From positions 1,995,403-2,059,402 of the forward strand of contig NZ_KB235896.1 of NCBI RefSeq assembly GCF_000332135.1: DNA of 64,000 nt. The letters run 5' to 3'. Numbering within the stretch: the first letter of the stretch is position 1; every line of letters starts with the position of its first letter. The notes under the pieces are model-generated. The model saw nothing but the letters and a program-made list of their open reading frames with translations, searched no databases and was not told the DNA's origin. Both the position numbers and the translations under genes were made by a program. Shown one piece after another: positions 1 through 10,278 of the stretch. Origin of the DNA: Anabaena sp. PCC 7108 (GTDB lineage: Bacteria > Cyanobacteriota > Cyanobacteriia > Cyanobacteriales > Nostocaceae).

Positions 1-984
1 CTATCAGAATTGATTGGGAGAGGCGATTTATTAACAGTGCGTTCTGATGTCAATCTCACTAAAACCCAAGCCCTGAATCTAGATTGCTTAACCAAACTAC
101 CAGATGCAAAACAAAATCGTAGCTGGTTGGTGCATGAAGAAGTCCACAGCAACGGTGCAGTCATCGATGATCAATTGCTGGCTGATATCGATATCCAAGC
201 CGCAATCAAGAATCAAACTACTGTCAACAAGACGATGGCAATTGTCAATACTGACAGAACCGTAGGCGCAAGATTAGCAGGTGCAATTGCTTCCCAATAC
301 GGTGATAGTGGCTTTGAAGGGCAAATCAACCTCAATTTCACTGGTAGTGTAGGGCAAAGCTTTGGCGCATTTAATCTGCCTGGTTTAACTTTAACCCTGA
401 GCGGTGAAGCTAACGACTACGTAGGTAAGGGAATGCACGGTGGGGAAATTATCATTAAACCCCCAGCCGCAGCGACTTATGACCCAGCACAAAATGTGAT
501 TGTTGGCAATACTTGTCTTTATGGTGCGACCGGTGGTGTGTTATTTGCCAACGGTTTAGCTGGAGAACGCTTTGCTGTAAGGAATTCTAAAGGTACAGCC
601 GTCATTGAAGGCGCTGGGGATCATTGCTGCGAGTACATGACTGGTGGGGTGATTGTTGTCCTGGGTAAAGTTGGCAGGAACGTAGGTGCGGGTATGACTG
701 GGGGACTGGGATATTTCTTAGATGAAGATGGTTCTTTCCCGGAATTAGTCAACAAAGCTATTGTCAAAACCCAGCGGGTAGAGACAGAAGCAGGTGCGAA
801 ACAACTTTATGAGTTAATTAAAACTCATTGCGATCGCACAGGTTCACCCAAAGCCAAACTAATTATCCAAAACTGGGCAGAATATTTACCAAAATTCTGG
901 CAATTAGTTCCACCTTCTGAAGCCGACAGTCCAGAAGCGAATCCTGAAGCAACTTCAGAACAAAAACAACTAAGTTCTGTTTAA
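1..984 (+). CDS. Glutamate synthase large subunit, C-terminal part (5' end outside window)
   Basis: The frame is open from base 1, so the gene begins upstream and only about 327 C-terminal residues are visible. They form the GXGXG beta-helix domain of glutamate synthase, which makes glutamate from glutamine and 2-oxoglutarate. Visible marks are the GLTLTLSGEANDYVGKGMHG stretch, CLYGATGG, GAGDHCCEYMTGG and GRNVGAGMTGG, with glycines at regular spacing. The ending (KFWQLVPPSEADSPEANPEA) looks like the cyanobacterial ferredoxin-dependent enzyme (GlsF), but the NADH-type GltB shares the same domain and the part that would tell them apart is missing. A GC-rich palindrome follows the stop. The family call is firm; the electron-donor type is inference. 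Confidence 0.93.
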   Translation, partial: LSELIGRGDLLTVRSDVNLTKTQALNLDCLTKLPDAKQNRSWLVHEEVHSNGAVIDDQLLADIDIQAAIKNQTTVNKTMAIVNTDRTVGARLAGAIASQYGDSGFEGQINLNFTGSVGQSFGAFNLPGLTLTLSGEANDYVGKGMHGGEIIIKPPAAATYDPAQNVIVGNTCLYGATGGVLFANGLAGERFAVRNSKGTAVIEGAGDHCCEYMTGGVIVVLGKVGRNVGAGMTGGLGYFLDEDGSFPELVNKAIVKTQRVETEAGAKQLYELIKTHCDRTGSPKAKLIIQNWAEYLPKFWQLVPPSEADSPEANPEATSEQKQLSSV

Positions 985-988
985 TCCG

Positions 989-1012
989 TAGGGGCGGGGT
1001 TTCCCCGCCCTG
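989..1012. repeat. GC-rich palindromic intergenic repeat, possible terminator
   Basis: AGGGGCGGGG-TTT-CCCCGCCCT is a near-perfect hairpin directly after the glutamate synthase stop. The same sequence in opposite orientation is found at 24283-24304. It lies between convergent genes and could stop transcription in both directions, but there is no T-tract. Confidence 0.7.
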
Positions 1013-1024
1013 AAAACAGGTGAT

Positions 1025-1933
1025 TTACTTCTTGTTAGCAATTAACGCCTGGTTTTTATCTTGCAGTTCTAAAAGCTCAGGAATGGTAACAAACTTATAA
1101 CCTTGTTTACGAAACTTACTGATAATTTCTGGTAACGCTGTGACGGTGTGAGAGCGATTACCACCTCCATCATGCATTAATACGATACCGCCTGGTTTTG
1201 CAGACCTAAAGACATTATTAATTAATTTGGGTACGGAGGGACGAGAGTAGTCTACTGAGTCAGCAGACCAGACAATAATGCCGTATTTATTACTTTTCGC
1301 ATAAGCAACAACACCATTATTCATAATGCCACCGGGTGGACGAAACAAACTGGTTTTCACTCCTGTGGTTTGATAAATTATGTCTGTGGTTTTGTCAATT
1401 TCGTAAGCCGCCATTTGCGGGTTCATGTGGTGATACCAATGATGCCAAGTATGATTAGCAATGGTGTGACCTTCACTAACTACCCGCTTGGCTAATTCAG
1501 GATAATTCTTGACATTTTGCCCAACAACAAAAAATGTCCCCTTAATCTTATTCTTTTTGAGAATATCTAGTACTTGAATTGTGCTTTTAGGCCAAGGACC
1601 ATCATCAAAAGTGAGTGCAATAACTTTGTCTTCTGGAGGGAGTTTAGCTTCCTTAATAATTGCCCCTTGAAACCGTGATGGTAAATCAGGAGCAATGCCT
1701 TTTGCTTGTGCTTCTTGCTGCCAACTATTGAGCATTATTGCCTTAAATTCTTCAATACGCTCCTGAGTGCTTACATTAGCAGCAATATCATTAACAAGCA
1801 AATTTTGGCTACTTTGGGCTTCAGATGCATTTGGTTTGACTAGCATCATAAAACCAATTCCCACAGTACCAGTTAGACAAACCAATGCAATTAATATTCC
1901 TTGCGGCCAAAAAAACGATTTATTTTGTTCCAC
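1025..1933 (-). CDS. Polysaccharide deacetylase (NodB domain), membrane-anchored
   Basis: About 302 residues. One hydrophobic segment near residues 10-30 suggests a signal anchor and export. The NodB/CE4 domain covers roughly residues 100-290 and all five motifs are visible: TFDDGP (metal and base aspartates), HTWHH (metal histidines), RPPGG, a W-x2-D segment (VWSADSVDY) and LMHDGGG. Family members remove N-acetyl groups from peptidoglycan or other polysaccharides in the cell envelope. The start is a GTG at 1933 with AGGAG eight bases upstream; no better ATG exists. It converges on the glutamate synthase gene and has a 1-kb non-coding upstream region. The substrate is not known. Confidence 0.9.
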   Translation of the reverse strand: MEQNKSFFWPQGILIALVCLTGTVGIGFMMLVKPNASEAQSSQNLLVNDIAANVSTQERIEEFKAIMLNSWQQEAQAKGIAPDLPSRFQGAIIKEAKLPPEDKVIALTFDDGPWPKSTIQVLDILKKNKIKGTFFVVGQNVKNYPELAKRVVSEGHTIANHTWHHWYHHMNPQMAAYEIDKTTDIIYQTTGVKTSLFRPPGGIMNNGVVAYAKSNKYGIIVWSADSVDYSRPSVPKLINNVFRSAKPGGIVLMHDGGGNRSHTVTALPEIISKFRKQGYKFVTIPELLELQDKNQALIANKK

Positions 1934-2991
1934 TATATAGCTCCTTCAAGGGTTGAACCATCAGCCAGGGTTCTGACGGTAGGTTATAACACATTTTGTC
2001 TAGATATTAGATACTCAACGGCTTACTATCAATCATGAAAATTGCGATACAAAGTTACAGAAATTCCGCAATCTAGCATGATAAATTATACGCATTTGCC
2101 TAAAACGTTACCATTGAGCATTGAGCTAACCCCTTAAGTGATGAATCCCTGACTTTTGTAGTTTTGTCAACATAGTAGGTTAATGAATCAATGATTATTC
2201 CACAGAAATAGCCAATAAGAATAGAGTATCTAAACTAAAATAACGGCACAAACTATCAGTAACATCACCGTTAATGTATATTTTAAGTTTTTAGTTCGTT
2301 CCTTCTTTTTAAAGAAAAAATTAAATTTTTAAAGGCATATTGCTGTTTTTGGAAGTCTAGGAAATATTGAACCCAAAATCAACTAATCATAGTTTCCCAT
2401 TATTAAGCTATAGTTAGTCGTTAAGCTAGATACTCTTCTAGAATATGGGGAAAATAATTGGATTAATCAAGAATTACCATGTGTATCAATTGCATGAAAT
2501 AATTCTGATTTTGATGTTATTTTCTTCAAACTAAGTCGGTAGGCAGCATTAAAGATAACTATGTGTACAAAAATTAACATCGCTTAAACCTGTTTCTCTC
2601 TTACCTTACTCTAACAATAAATATTCACGCCCACCTACTTAATCAAATAACTCCTATGACGAGCAAACTAAATCCTTTGACACGTATTAGAGGAATAGGT
2701 TGTTTTAAAACAAAATGCGCTAATCATTCATAAAAGATATATACAGCAACGGACAGGGCGGTTAGGACACAAACTGATTATAAAACCTAGACACCAAAAG
2801 ACTCTTCAGACTGTCACCTGCTATAACTAACCGATACCAGAGGAGCAGTAATACTGAGGTTAACTTTCGTTAACCATAGTATATGGGCTACTTCACCAAT
2901 AACATCACAGCTTAGTTCTAATAAAAATCCTGCTCTAGTAATTATGTTGGAAATATAACTAAGAATGTTCCCGTCTTTTTAAGTCAATATT
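1934..2991. other. Intergenic region of about 1.06 kb, no gene seen
   Basis: AT-rich, and I see no open frame of useful length on either strand. The only clear structure is a perfect 7-bp palindrome with a four-base loop, GGTTAACtttcGTTAACC, at 2858-2875. It has no T-tract, so a protein-binding site is as likely as a small RNA hairpin. Confidence 0.5.
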
Positions 2992-3963
2992 TCAAGTTTT
3001 TGTAAAACCTCCAGTTTCTTTTAATGTATAAAGAGGACGACCTTTAACTTCTTCGTATATCCGACCAATATATTCACCTAAAATACCAATACAAATTAAC
3101 TGCACTGAACCGAGAAAAAACATCGCAATAGTAATTAATGTATAACCTATTAAATTAGACACTGGTGCAAATATCCGCCAATAAAGCACTAACAATATCA
3201 TGATTAAAGCAATAGCAGCTGATAAAAGCCCTAAATAGGTAGCTAGTCTCAGGGGAACTCTGGAAAAAGAAATAATACCATCAATTGCTAAGGATAAAGA
3301 TTTACCAAAAGTATATTTTACGTCTCCAGCATAACGGGGATTTCGCTCAAAAAGTACGGATGTTTGTGGGAAACCTACCCAAGCACGTAAACCACGAATG
3401 TAGCGGTTGCGTTCTGGCATAGCATTGAGGATATCTACTACTTGTCTATCCATTAAGCAGAAGTCTCCTGTGTCCACAGGGATATCAACTTTAGCCAAAC
3501 GCTTGAGAATGCGATAAAAAAGATACGCAGTTAAGCGTTTTAGCCAGCTTTCTTTTTGACGAGATATACGTTGGGCATAAACGACTTGATATCCTTCATG
3601 CCATTTTTCAATCATCGTTAAAATTAATTCTGGTGGGTCTTGTAAGTCAGCATCCATGACAATGATGCTTTTACCTTGGACAAAGTTTAAACCTGCGGTG
3701 ACGGCAATTTGATGTCCAAAATTTCTTGCTAGACTCAGGTAACGGACTCGACTATCATGATTGTGGAGTTCGCGGATCATACTCAAAGAGCGATCGCGGC
3801 TACCATCATCAATTAAAATTAGTTCAACTTCACCGTCTAACTGTGCCATGACATTAGTTAAACGGCTATACATTTCTGTGATATTCTCCTCTTCGTTGTA
3901 AATGGGGATAACTAGGGAGTAGATAGGTTGATTCACACTTATTGATAATTTAGATTCAGCCAA
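2992..3963 (-). CDS. Family 2 glycosyltransferase, dolichyl/undecaprenyl-phosphate sugar type
   Basis: About 323 residues. The GT-A domain has the family sequence [14 protein letters not shown], the [10 protein letters not shown] donor motif and [11 protein letters not shown] (DXD region). The [14 protein letters not shown] and DTGDFCLM segments are typical of the DPM1/GtrB/ArnC group, which load a sugar onto a polyprenyl phosphate. Two hydrophobic helices (about residues 235-260 and 270-295) anchor it. The start is a TTG at 3963: the frame is closed by a stop about 14 codons further upstream, and the next ATG lies inside the catalytic domain. It is divergent from the GT-C gene at 3987 and is the natural donor-maker for the neighbouring GT-C enzymes (inference). 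Confidence 0.9.
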   Translation of the reverse strand: MAESKLSISVNQPIYSLVIPIYNEEENITEMYSRLTNVMAQLDGEVELILIDDGSRDRSLSMIRELHNHDSRVRYLSLARNFGHQIAVTAGLNFVQGKSIIVMDADLQDPPELILTMIEKWHEGYQVVYAQRISRQKESWLKRLTAYLFYRILKRLAKVDIPVDTGDFCLMDRQVVDILNAMPERNRYIRGLRAWVGFPQTSVLFERNPRYAGDVKYTFGKSLSLAIDGIISFSRVPLRLATYLGLLSAAIALIMILLVLYWRIFAPVSNLIGYTLITIAMFFLGSVQLICIGILGEYIGRIYEEVKGRPLYTLKETGGFTKT

Positions 3964-3986
3964 ACTTTGTTTATCTCTAAATAAAT

Positions 3987-6425
3987 ATGAATTATTTTCA
4001 TGCTGCTAAGTTTAAAAAAGATCATCTCATATTATTAATAATTTGGTTAGTAGGATTAGTTATAGATAGAAGTTGGTTTTTATTAGATGACTCTATTCCA
4101 GCTTATGATCAAAGCGCACATTTAACAGGAGCATTAAGTCATTATCATATTTTCGATAATTTCAATCTCTTATCCGGTGAATGGTGGTTATCTCTGTGGG
4201 AATTAACCCCTAGTTATCGCGCTCCTTTTGTGTATATTTGCACAGTACCTTTTTTGTTTCTCTTTGGCAAGGGATACGACCAAGCAACTTTAGTTAATTT
4301 ATTATATTCAGCAATAATTATACTATCAGTATATCATCTGGGAACATATTTATTTAAAAATAGCAAAATCGGCATCACTGCCAGTATCTTTTGTTTATTA
4401 TTTCCTGTTTTAGGAGCAATGAGAACAGATTATTTGCTAGACTATGGTTTAACAGCAGTCGTCATAGTAACTTTTACAGTTTTAACAATTTGGAAAGATA
4501 GTCACACTGGTTTAATATCATGGATATTAAGCCTGATATTGGGATTATCAATAGGATTAATCATGTTAGCTAAACCCACAGGATTTATTTTCATTTTAAT
4601 TCCTAGTGTCTGGATATTAGTTAGCTTTATTAGAAACCGTAAATTTATTAAAATAATCCAAACTGGGCTATCTTTAACTTTAGCTTGGTTAGTTTGTGGG
4701 TTTTGGTATAGTTTAAATTGGTTAACAATTATCACTTCGGCTTTACACGCTAACAGTGTGGGAAAACGAGAGGGTGATCCTGCTGCAACAACTATTGCTG
4801 GATGGTTATATTATCCACACCTTGCACCAGAAGCTATAGGTTTACCAATATTGTGTGTGAGTTTTGGGATTTTATTGGTTTATCTAATTAAACATAAGTT
4901 TTCTCAGAATGCAATTAACACTAGCTTGCAAAACCCTGGTTTAAATTGGTTATTAATTTCTCTAGTTAGCAGTTACATACTTTGCACTTTGGGTACAAAC
5001 AAAGATATTAGATTTATTTTGCCTGTATTTCCAATTATCAGTTTAATTTTAGCTTATTTTTTCAATTTAATAGAAAATAACAAATTTGATCAACTGAGGT
5101 TAGTAACTTTAGGATTAAGTATCATTGTTTTACTGAATAACTTATTTCCTTTACCCCTAATTCAAGCCTGGGGAGGAAAACATTTACCTAATGATGATGC
5201 TAAAAAATATCCCCTTTCGCAATTGATAGATGAAATTAACAAAACAACTCCTTATTTGCGCTCAACTTTAGGAATAATTCCGGTTTCAACATCGCAAATA
5301 AACGAGTTTACTTTAGACTATTTTGGTAAATTGGCAGATTTTCGTGTGTATGGTAGGAAATTAACTACAAAATTAGCTGATATCAACCAAGATTTGCAGT
5401 ATTTCTCCTGGTATATTACGAGAGAAAATGAACCAGAACAAGAAGGAGAGAAAGGAGAAACTAAACGCAAATTAAAATCCTTAGTCGAATCTGATCCTGA
5501 TTTGAAACTACAAAGTGAATGGGAATTACCAAATAAGGATAAATTACGATTATATCACCGCAAAAATCCTGATGTAGTTATCGAAAAATTGAATGATTCT
5601 GATACGTTAGTTTCTTTAGAAAAAATTGAAATTTCTAAGCAATTAATCAAAGCCAAAAATAATCCTGTTAGTTATCAAATTATAGGTAAATGGGATGATT
5701 TGCAAAATGGTTTATTGCTATTAAAATGGCAAAATCAACAAGGAGAATGGAATCATGATCATGGTATTGCTTTGGGAAATTTATACTGTGGATTGAAATG
5801 TCATCCCCAAGGAACTTTTAGAGTAACTGAGAATTTATCTACATTTATTCCCAAAACTCTACCTTTAGGTAAATATCAACTATCTGCACTTTATTTAGAT
5901 AGAAGAAATGGCCAAACTACACCTTTAAATAATACTAATGTAATCGTCAATGTGACAGATAAAGGAAACATCGAAAAATCACCACCTTTAGATTTAATTT
6001 CTCGTATCTCCCAATTAACACCGGAATTACAAAATGGTAAATTGGAAAATATATTTGAACAGATAAATAATCTTAATCAATATGATCCCACGCAAGATTA
6101 TTTAAAACAAATTGAATTTGCAGCTAATTATTACCTCAAAACCGCACCGGATAACCTCAATTGGCGTTATAGTCTAGTTTTATCACAACTGTTACAACGC
6201 AAAGCACCAGAATTAATTCAGAATTTAACAGAATTAACTAAATACGATAGCCAAAATCCTTATTTATGGACTTATTTAGGTTTTATACATTTGTATAGTT
6301 TTCAACCCAGAAAAGCTGAAATACCATTAGCTATAGCTGAAAAAATAAAACCAGACATACCAGAATTAAAGACTTTAAAAACTGTCACCAATATTATGAA
6401 ATTCTTGCCATTAATTAACTTTTAA
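3987..6425 (+). CDS. Polytopic GT-C glycosyltransferase (PMT/ArnT-like) with C-terminal repeat region
   Basis: About 812 residues. The N-terminal half has about 10-12 membrane segments. The first loop carries an acidic motif ([13 protein letters not shown]), as in the PMT/ArnT family, whose first periplasmic loop acidic residue is catalytic. Residues from about 410 are soluble; the last 130 or so look like TPR-type helices ([24 protein letters not shown]). Members transfer sugars from polyprenyl phosphates outside the membrane. The next gene starts two bases after this stop, so the two are co-transcribed. The acceptor is unknown. The family assignment rests on topology and the loop motif. Confidence 0.8.
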   Translation: MNYFHAAKFKKDHLILLIIWLVGLVIDRSWFLLDDSIPAYDQSAHLTGALSHYHIFDNFNLLSGEWWLSLWELTPSYRAPFVYICTVPFLFLFGKGYDQATLVNLLYSAIIILSVYHLGTYLFKNSKIGITASIFCLLFPVLGAMRTDYLLDYGLTAVVIVTFTVLTIWKDSHTGLISWILSLILGLSIGLIMLAKPTGFIFILIPSVWILVSFIRNRKFIKIIQTGLSLTLAWLVCGFWYSLNWLTIITSALHANSVGKREGDPAATTIAGWLYYPHLAPEAIGLPILCVSFGILLVYLIKHKFSQNAINTSLQNPGLNWLLISLVSSYILCTLGTNKDIRFILPVFPIISLILAYFFNLIENNKFDQLRLVTLGLSIIVLLNNLFPLPLIQAWGGKHLPNDDAKKYPLSQLIDEINKTTPYLRSTLGIIPVSTSQINEFTLDYFGKLADFRVYGRKLTTKLADINQDLQYFSWYITRENEPEQEGEKGETKRKLKSLVESDPDLKLQSEWELPNKDKLRLYHRKNPDVVIEKLNDSDTLVSLEKIEISKQLIKAKNNPVSYQIIGKWDDLQNGLLLLKWQNQQGEWNHDHGIALGNLYCGLKCHPQGTFRVTENLSTFIPKTLPLGKYQLSALYLDRRNGQTTPLNNTNVIVNVTDKGNIEKSPPLDLISRISQLTPELQNGKLENIFEQINNLNQYDPTQDYLKQIEFAANYYLKTAPDNLNWRYSLVLSQLLQRKAPELIQNLTELTKYDSQNPYLWTYLGFIHLYSFQPRKAEIPLAIAEKIKPDIPELKTLKTVTNIMKFLPLINF

Positions 6426-6427
6426 AT

Positions 6428-7963
6428 ATGAGGAATAAACACTGGTTATTATGGTTATTATTTACATCTTTATTCCTGTGGGTGATATGTTTAGGAAACT
6501 TACCTTTACGAGATTGGGATGAAGGAACTATAGCCCAAGTTGCCCGTGAAATTTACCGTAACCCAGTAGATAAAATGGTTTGGCTTTATCCCACTTTAGG
6601 AGGTGAACCATATCATAATAAACCACCTTTGATACACTGGTTAATCGCTGTTGCTTATTCTTTTGGTGGTGTAAATGAATGGACAACCCGCTTACCAAGT
6701 GCGGTATTAACTGCGTTGAGTGTGCCTTTACTTTACTCGGTAGGAAATTTCGTTTTTAACCAAAGTTTACCAGCATTATTTACTGCTTTAGTTTACATGA
6801 CCATGTTACCTGTGGTGCGTCATGGCAGACTAGCAATGTTAGATGGTGCAGTTATTACATTTTTTTTGTTGTTATTATTTTGTATTTTAAAATCACGTCA
6901 GCAGCGAATTTATGCTTTAGGAATTGGTTTTTGTTTAGGGTTAATTACTCTCACAAAGGGGATGATAGTTTTGCTGTTGGGGGGAATTGCTGGGTTATTT
7001 ATCCTAGCAAATAGACAGTTTTATTTATTTAAAAGTTTATATTTATGGCTAGGCATTTTATTAGGAAATGCTTTACCAATTGCTTGGTATATTGCCCAAT
7101 GGCAACATTATGGTGAGAATTTCTTACAAACAAATTTTCAATCCCAAACTTTTGCCCGACTGGTAGAATCTGTAGAAGGTCATAGTGGACCTGTTTGGTA
7201 CTATTCCATAGAAATACTTAAATATGGTTTTCCCTGGTTGTTGTTTTTGCCCGGAGGGTTATATTTAGCTTGGAGAAAACGTCAGACAACTTGGGGTTGT
7301 TTGATTATGATTGACACATTTATTTACTTTGGGACTATCTCATTTATGAGTACAAAACTGCCCTGGTATGTGATGCCTATATATCCATTTTTAGCTTTAG
7401 CAATTGGTGTTAATTTGAGCGAAATTTGGCAGGAAGGGAAGTTTAATATCAAATTTTTGGGAGGATTTTTTACTTTTCTAACTGTTGCTGGTTTGGGAGG
7501 TGGTGTTTATTTTATTTTTGCTGACCCACAACCTGCATTAATTATTATGAGTATTGTTTTAGCAATTAGTATGAGTATTGCTACATGGTTAGTTATCAAA
7601 CGAAATCGTAATTTTATCCCTGTTTTATTTACTGGAATGTATTTAGTTTTATTGTTGTTAATGATTTCAAATTCTTGGATATGGGAATTAAATGAAGCGT
7701 TTCCAGTTAAACCAGTTGCTGCATTAATTCGCCAACATATTCCAGCAGGAACAACAATTTATACTTCTTTTAGTTATGGCCGTCCTAGTTTAGATTTTTA
7801 TAGTGATTGTAAAGTGGTTGCTGTTTCTGTTGAGAGTTTGCAGGGAATGTTGGCGAATAAATCTTATTTGTTGTTAGATAAAGAGACTATGGAGAAAATG
7901 AATTTAAGTCAGAGTAAAGTTATAGGTGAAGTTAATGGTTTTACATTGATTTCACAATTATAG
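6428..7963 (+). CDS. ArnT/PMT-family polytopic glycosyltransferase
   Basis: About 511 residues with many membrane helices. The first loop has LPLRDWDEGTIAQVAREI, followed by EPYHNKPPLIHWL; both are hallmarks of the ArnT/PMT_2 group (acidic DEG near the start, then a KPPL motif). These enzymes use undecaprenyl- or dolichyl-phosphate sugars and modify lipids or proteins at the periplasmic face. It starts two bases after the preceding gene, so coupled translation is likely. Its stop codon (TAG at 7961) lies inside an interspersed repeat that recurs at 41476. Substrate unknown. Confidence 0.85.
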   Translation: MRNKHWLLWLLFTSLFLWVICLGNLPLRDWDEGTIAQVAREIYRNPVDKMVWLYPTLGGEPYHNKPPLIHWLIAVAYSFGGVNEWTTRLPSAVLTALSVPLLYSVGNFVFNQSLPALFTALVYMTMLPVVRHGRLAMLDGAVITFFLLLLFCILKSRQQRIYALGIGFCLGLITLTKGMIVLLLGGIAGLFILANRQFYLFKSLYLWLGILLGNALPIAWYIAQWQHYGENFLQTNFQSQTFARLVESVEGHSGPVWYYSIEILKYGFPWLLFLPGGLYLAWRKRQTTWGCLIMIDTFIYFGTISFMSTKLPWYVMPIYPFLALAIGVNLSEIWQEGKFNIKFLGGFFTFLTVAGLGGGVYFIFADPQPALIIMSIVLAISMSIATWLVIKRNRNFIPVLFTGMYLVLLLLMISNSWIWELNEAFPVKPVAALIRQHIPAGTTIYTSFSYGRPSLDFYSDCKVVAVSVESLQGMLANKSYLLLDKETMEKMNLSQSKVIGEVNGFTLISQL

Positions 7964-8056
7964 CAATTCCTATTCAAGTGAGGTACAAGCAGTAATAATT
8001 AAACAATAATTAAACACAGATGCACGCAGATAAACGCAGATAATTTTTTACTTCAT
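7961..8056. repeat. Interspersed intergenic repeat, copy 1
   Basis: The stretch starting TAGCAATTCCTATTCAAGTG and ending with CGCAGATAAACGCAGATAATT and ACTTCAT recurs with few changes at 41476-41614, where a second palindrome is inserted. The first three bases are the stop codon of the upstream glycosyltransferase gene. Confidence 0.8.
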
Positions 8057-8070
8057 GATAATTTGATATT

Positions 8071-9390
8071 TTAACCCAACCATTGATCTTTTCCATAATT
8101 AATCCATTGTTCTACAAGGCCAAAGCCGGATATTATCGTCATAAATAATAAAGTTTTATATTTTCTTTTTCCTGGAAAACAACAATATAGATATCCTAAT
8201 GCTAGAAAAAAGAAAGGTATTGCGAATATATATCGTGCTAGACTAGCAAGGCGGTTTTGGCTAAAAAATACAATTAAAGAGTTAATTATTGAAAAATACA
8301 TACAAAACCAAAATACATAATTATCCTGTAAACTTTGGGTAAATTTAGAGGTAATAATTTGCTTTTTTACACCACGGAACAAGGTAAATATGGATGTAAA
8401 TATATATGCTAATGTTAAAACTGGTGGATACATGATTAAAATGTCCCAAATAAAAATTTTGGGAACAAATACCGAAGGCTGATAGTTTTTTATTTTCCAA
8501 TAAATGACAAACAACGCAATTATGAAAATTATAATCGGCAGATATAAGCCTAATAAATCAAACAAAGGAGATTTAGGAAAAAATAGTAAGTCTAAATGCA
8601 ATCCTAATTTTTTACCCCATAGTTTTTGATCATGAAATGGTGCAAAAAAGTCACCTCTTAATTGAAGGCATGAAAATCCATAAATAGAATATCCTAATAT
8701 GGATGAAATACATATTGTAATGGTTCTAAAAATATGATTTATCCTAACTTGTTTGGTTAACAAAAATATGGTAATTAATGATAATGTGGAAGCAAATATC
8801 ATTTGAATTAATACTGGACGAGTTAAAGCCATGAAAATAACAAGCAATGACAGCAGTATTAACTTGATTTTTTCATTTAGTTTATTTTCTTTTAAAAGTA
8901 GCCATATAAACAAAATTGCCAGTAGAGAAAATAAGCTTTCTGTGTAACCTATAACGCGGAAAATTGCCATAGGGTTGACAGTGTAAGCAAGAGTGATAAT
9001 TAATGCCAAATATTGATTTTTAAAAGCTTTTTGAAATACCCAAAATACTAGAGGGGTGGAAATCAAAAAAAATGCTGTAGCTGTTATTTTCATCCCATGA
9101 GCAAATTGCTCTAAATTTTGGGGATGAAATATCCAACCTACTATAAAACCCCAAAGAGGGTAAAAAGCAGTGCAGGTATTTTGCAAAGCCATATTTGCAT
9201 AAAGTTCAATATCCCAATAATAACTTCTGTGAGGTAATTGAGGGGGAATTGCACGGGGTAATTGAGTTGCAGAGAAAAATTTATGAAAAGCATCGGGGGA
9301 AATTATCATCCCCACAATTGCACAAACAATAAATGCACCATAAATAATTAAATAAGGTGTAATCACTATGGGGAATTTGCTTTTTTTCAT
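8071..9390 (-). CDS. PIG-V-like integral membrane mannosyltransferase homologue
   Basis: About 439 residues, strongly hydrophobic with roughly 10 membrane segments. Diagnostic pieces are YYWDIELYANMALQ, TAFYPLWGFIVG and TVNPMAIFRVIGYTESLFSL, which match the WD-x-Y, FFPLYP and NPASIF-x-YSES pattern of the GT76/PIG-V group. The eukaryotic member adds a mannose to GPI anchors; bacterial members are poorly characterised. It runs opposite to its neighbours, so it is not in the same transcript as the other GT-C genes. The role in envelope glycan synthesis is inferred from the neighbourhood. Confidence 0.72.
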   Translation of the reverse strand: MKKSKFPIVITPYLIIYGAFIVCAIVGMIISPDAFHKFFSATQLPRAIPPQLPHRSYYWDIELYANMALQNTCTAFYPLWGFIVGWIFHPQNLEQFAHGMKITATAFFLISTPLVFWVFQKAFKNQYLALIITLAYTVNPMAIFRVIGYTESLFSLLAILFIWLLLKENKLNEKIKLILLSLLVIFMALTRPVLIQMIFASTLSLITIFLLTKQVRINHIFRTITICISSILGYSIYGFSCLQLRGDFFAPFHDQKLWGKKLGLHLDLLFFPKSPLFDLLGLYLPIIIFIIALFVIYWKIKNYQPSVFVPKIFIWDILIMYPPVLTLAYIFTSIFTLFRGVKKQIITSKFTQSLQDNYVFWFCMYFSIINSLIVFFSQNRLASLARYIFAIPFFFLALGYLYCCFPGKRKYKTLLFMTIISGFGLVEQWINYGKDQWLG

Positions 9391-9619
9391 ATTATAAAAA
9401 GTTCCTTAATAATCTTAAATTTATGTATTTTGAATCTCGAAACGATGGAAATGTACTAAACTTATATTTTTAGTATTCATTTTTCAGTTTTAATTATCCC
9501 AAACAAGGTATACGTTTGAAGATAAAAAATTGAAATATTAGCAAATTCATAGTGGATATAGTTAGCAATAACTATTGCTAATATGCTAAATTAATGTAGA
9601 TAGCTTTCTAATCAAAAAT

Positions 9620-10225
9620 ATGCAACTAACAGAAAAGCAATATTACACCCCAGAGGAATATCTGGAATTAGAAGCAACCGCTGACTACAAAAGCGAATAC
9701 ATTGAAGGACAAATTATTCCTATTGCTGGTGCATCCATAAATCATAACCGCATTACAGGTAATTTTTACGCCACGCTGAATTTTGCCTTTCGACAACAAG
9801 AAAATTACGAAGTTTTTATGGGTGATATGCGTCTGTGGATACCCCAAAGACTAATATACACTTATCCAGATGTGATGATTATTGCAGATCAGCCAGAATT
9901 TTTCAATAATCGCACGGATACAATTACAAATCCCCAGGTAATTATTGAAGTTTTATCTAAGTCTACCAAAGGTTACGACAGAGAAGATAAATTTGAAGCT
10001 TACAGAACAATTCCCAGTTTCCAAGAATATTTATTAATTGACCAAAACCGAATTCATGTAGAACAATTTTCTAAAACTGGCAAGAAAAGATGGAATTTAT
10101 GTGAGTATGATGAAGAAGATGAAAACATATCTCTTGTCACTGTACCTTTTGAAATTTCTTTACAAGATTTATATAATAAAGTAAAATTTGAAGTTGTAGA
10201 ATCTGAATCAGAAAATCATAGTTAA
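9620..10225 (+). CDS. Uma2-family putative endonuclease (DUF820)
   Basis: About 201 residues, the usual length for Uma2/DUF820 proteins, which are very abundant in cyanobacteria. The start (YTPEEYLELEATADYKSEYIEG) is typical. The PD-(D/E)XK core is visible as TYPDVMIIADQP, then VIIEVLSKST with the E-x-LSKST active-site strand, then a YRTIPSFQEYLLID segment. Function is predicted nuclease only. It lies between two glycosyltransferase genes with no obvious link to them. A second, divergent Uma2 gene lies at 41671. Confidence 0.88.
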   Translation: MQLTEKQYYTPEEYLELEATADYKSEYIEGQIIPIAGASINHNRITGNFYATLNFAFRQQENYEVFMGDMRLWIPQRLIYTYPDVMIIADQPEFFNNRTDTITNPQVIIEVLSKSTKGYDREDKFEAYRTIPSFQEYLLIDQNRIHVEQFSKTGKKRWNLCEYDEEDENISLVTVPFEISLQDLYNKVKFEVVESESENHS

Positions 10226-10278
10226 AACTTGTCGGATGATCATATTATCCACATAATATAATCCCATTATAACAACAG

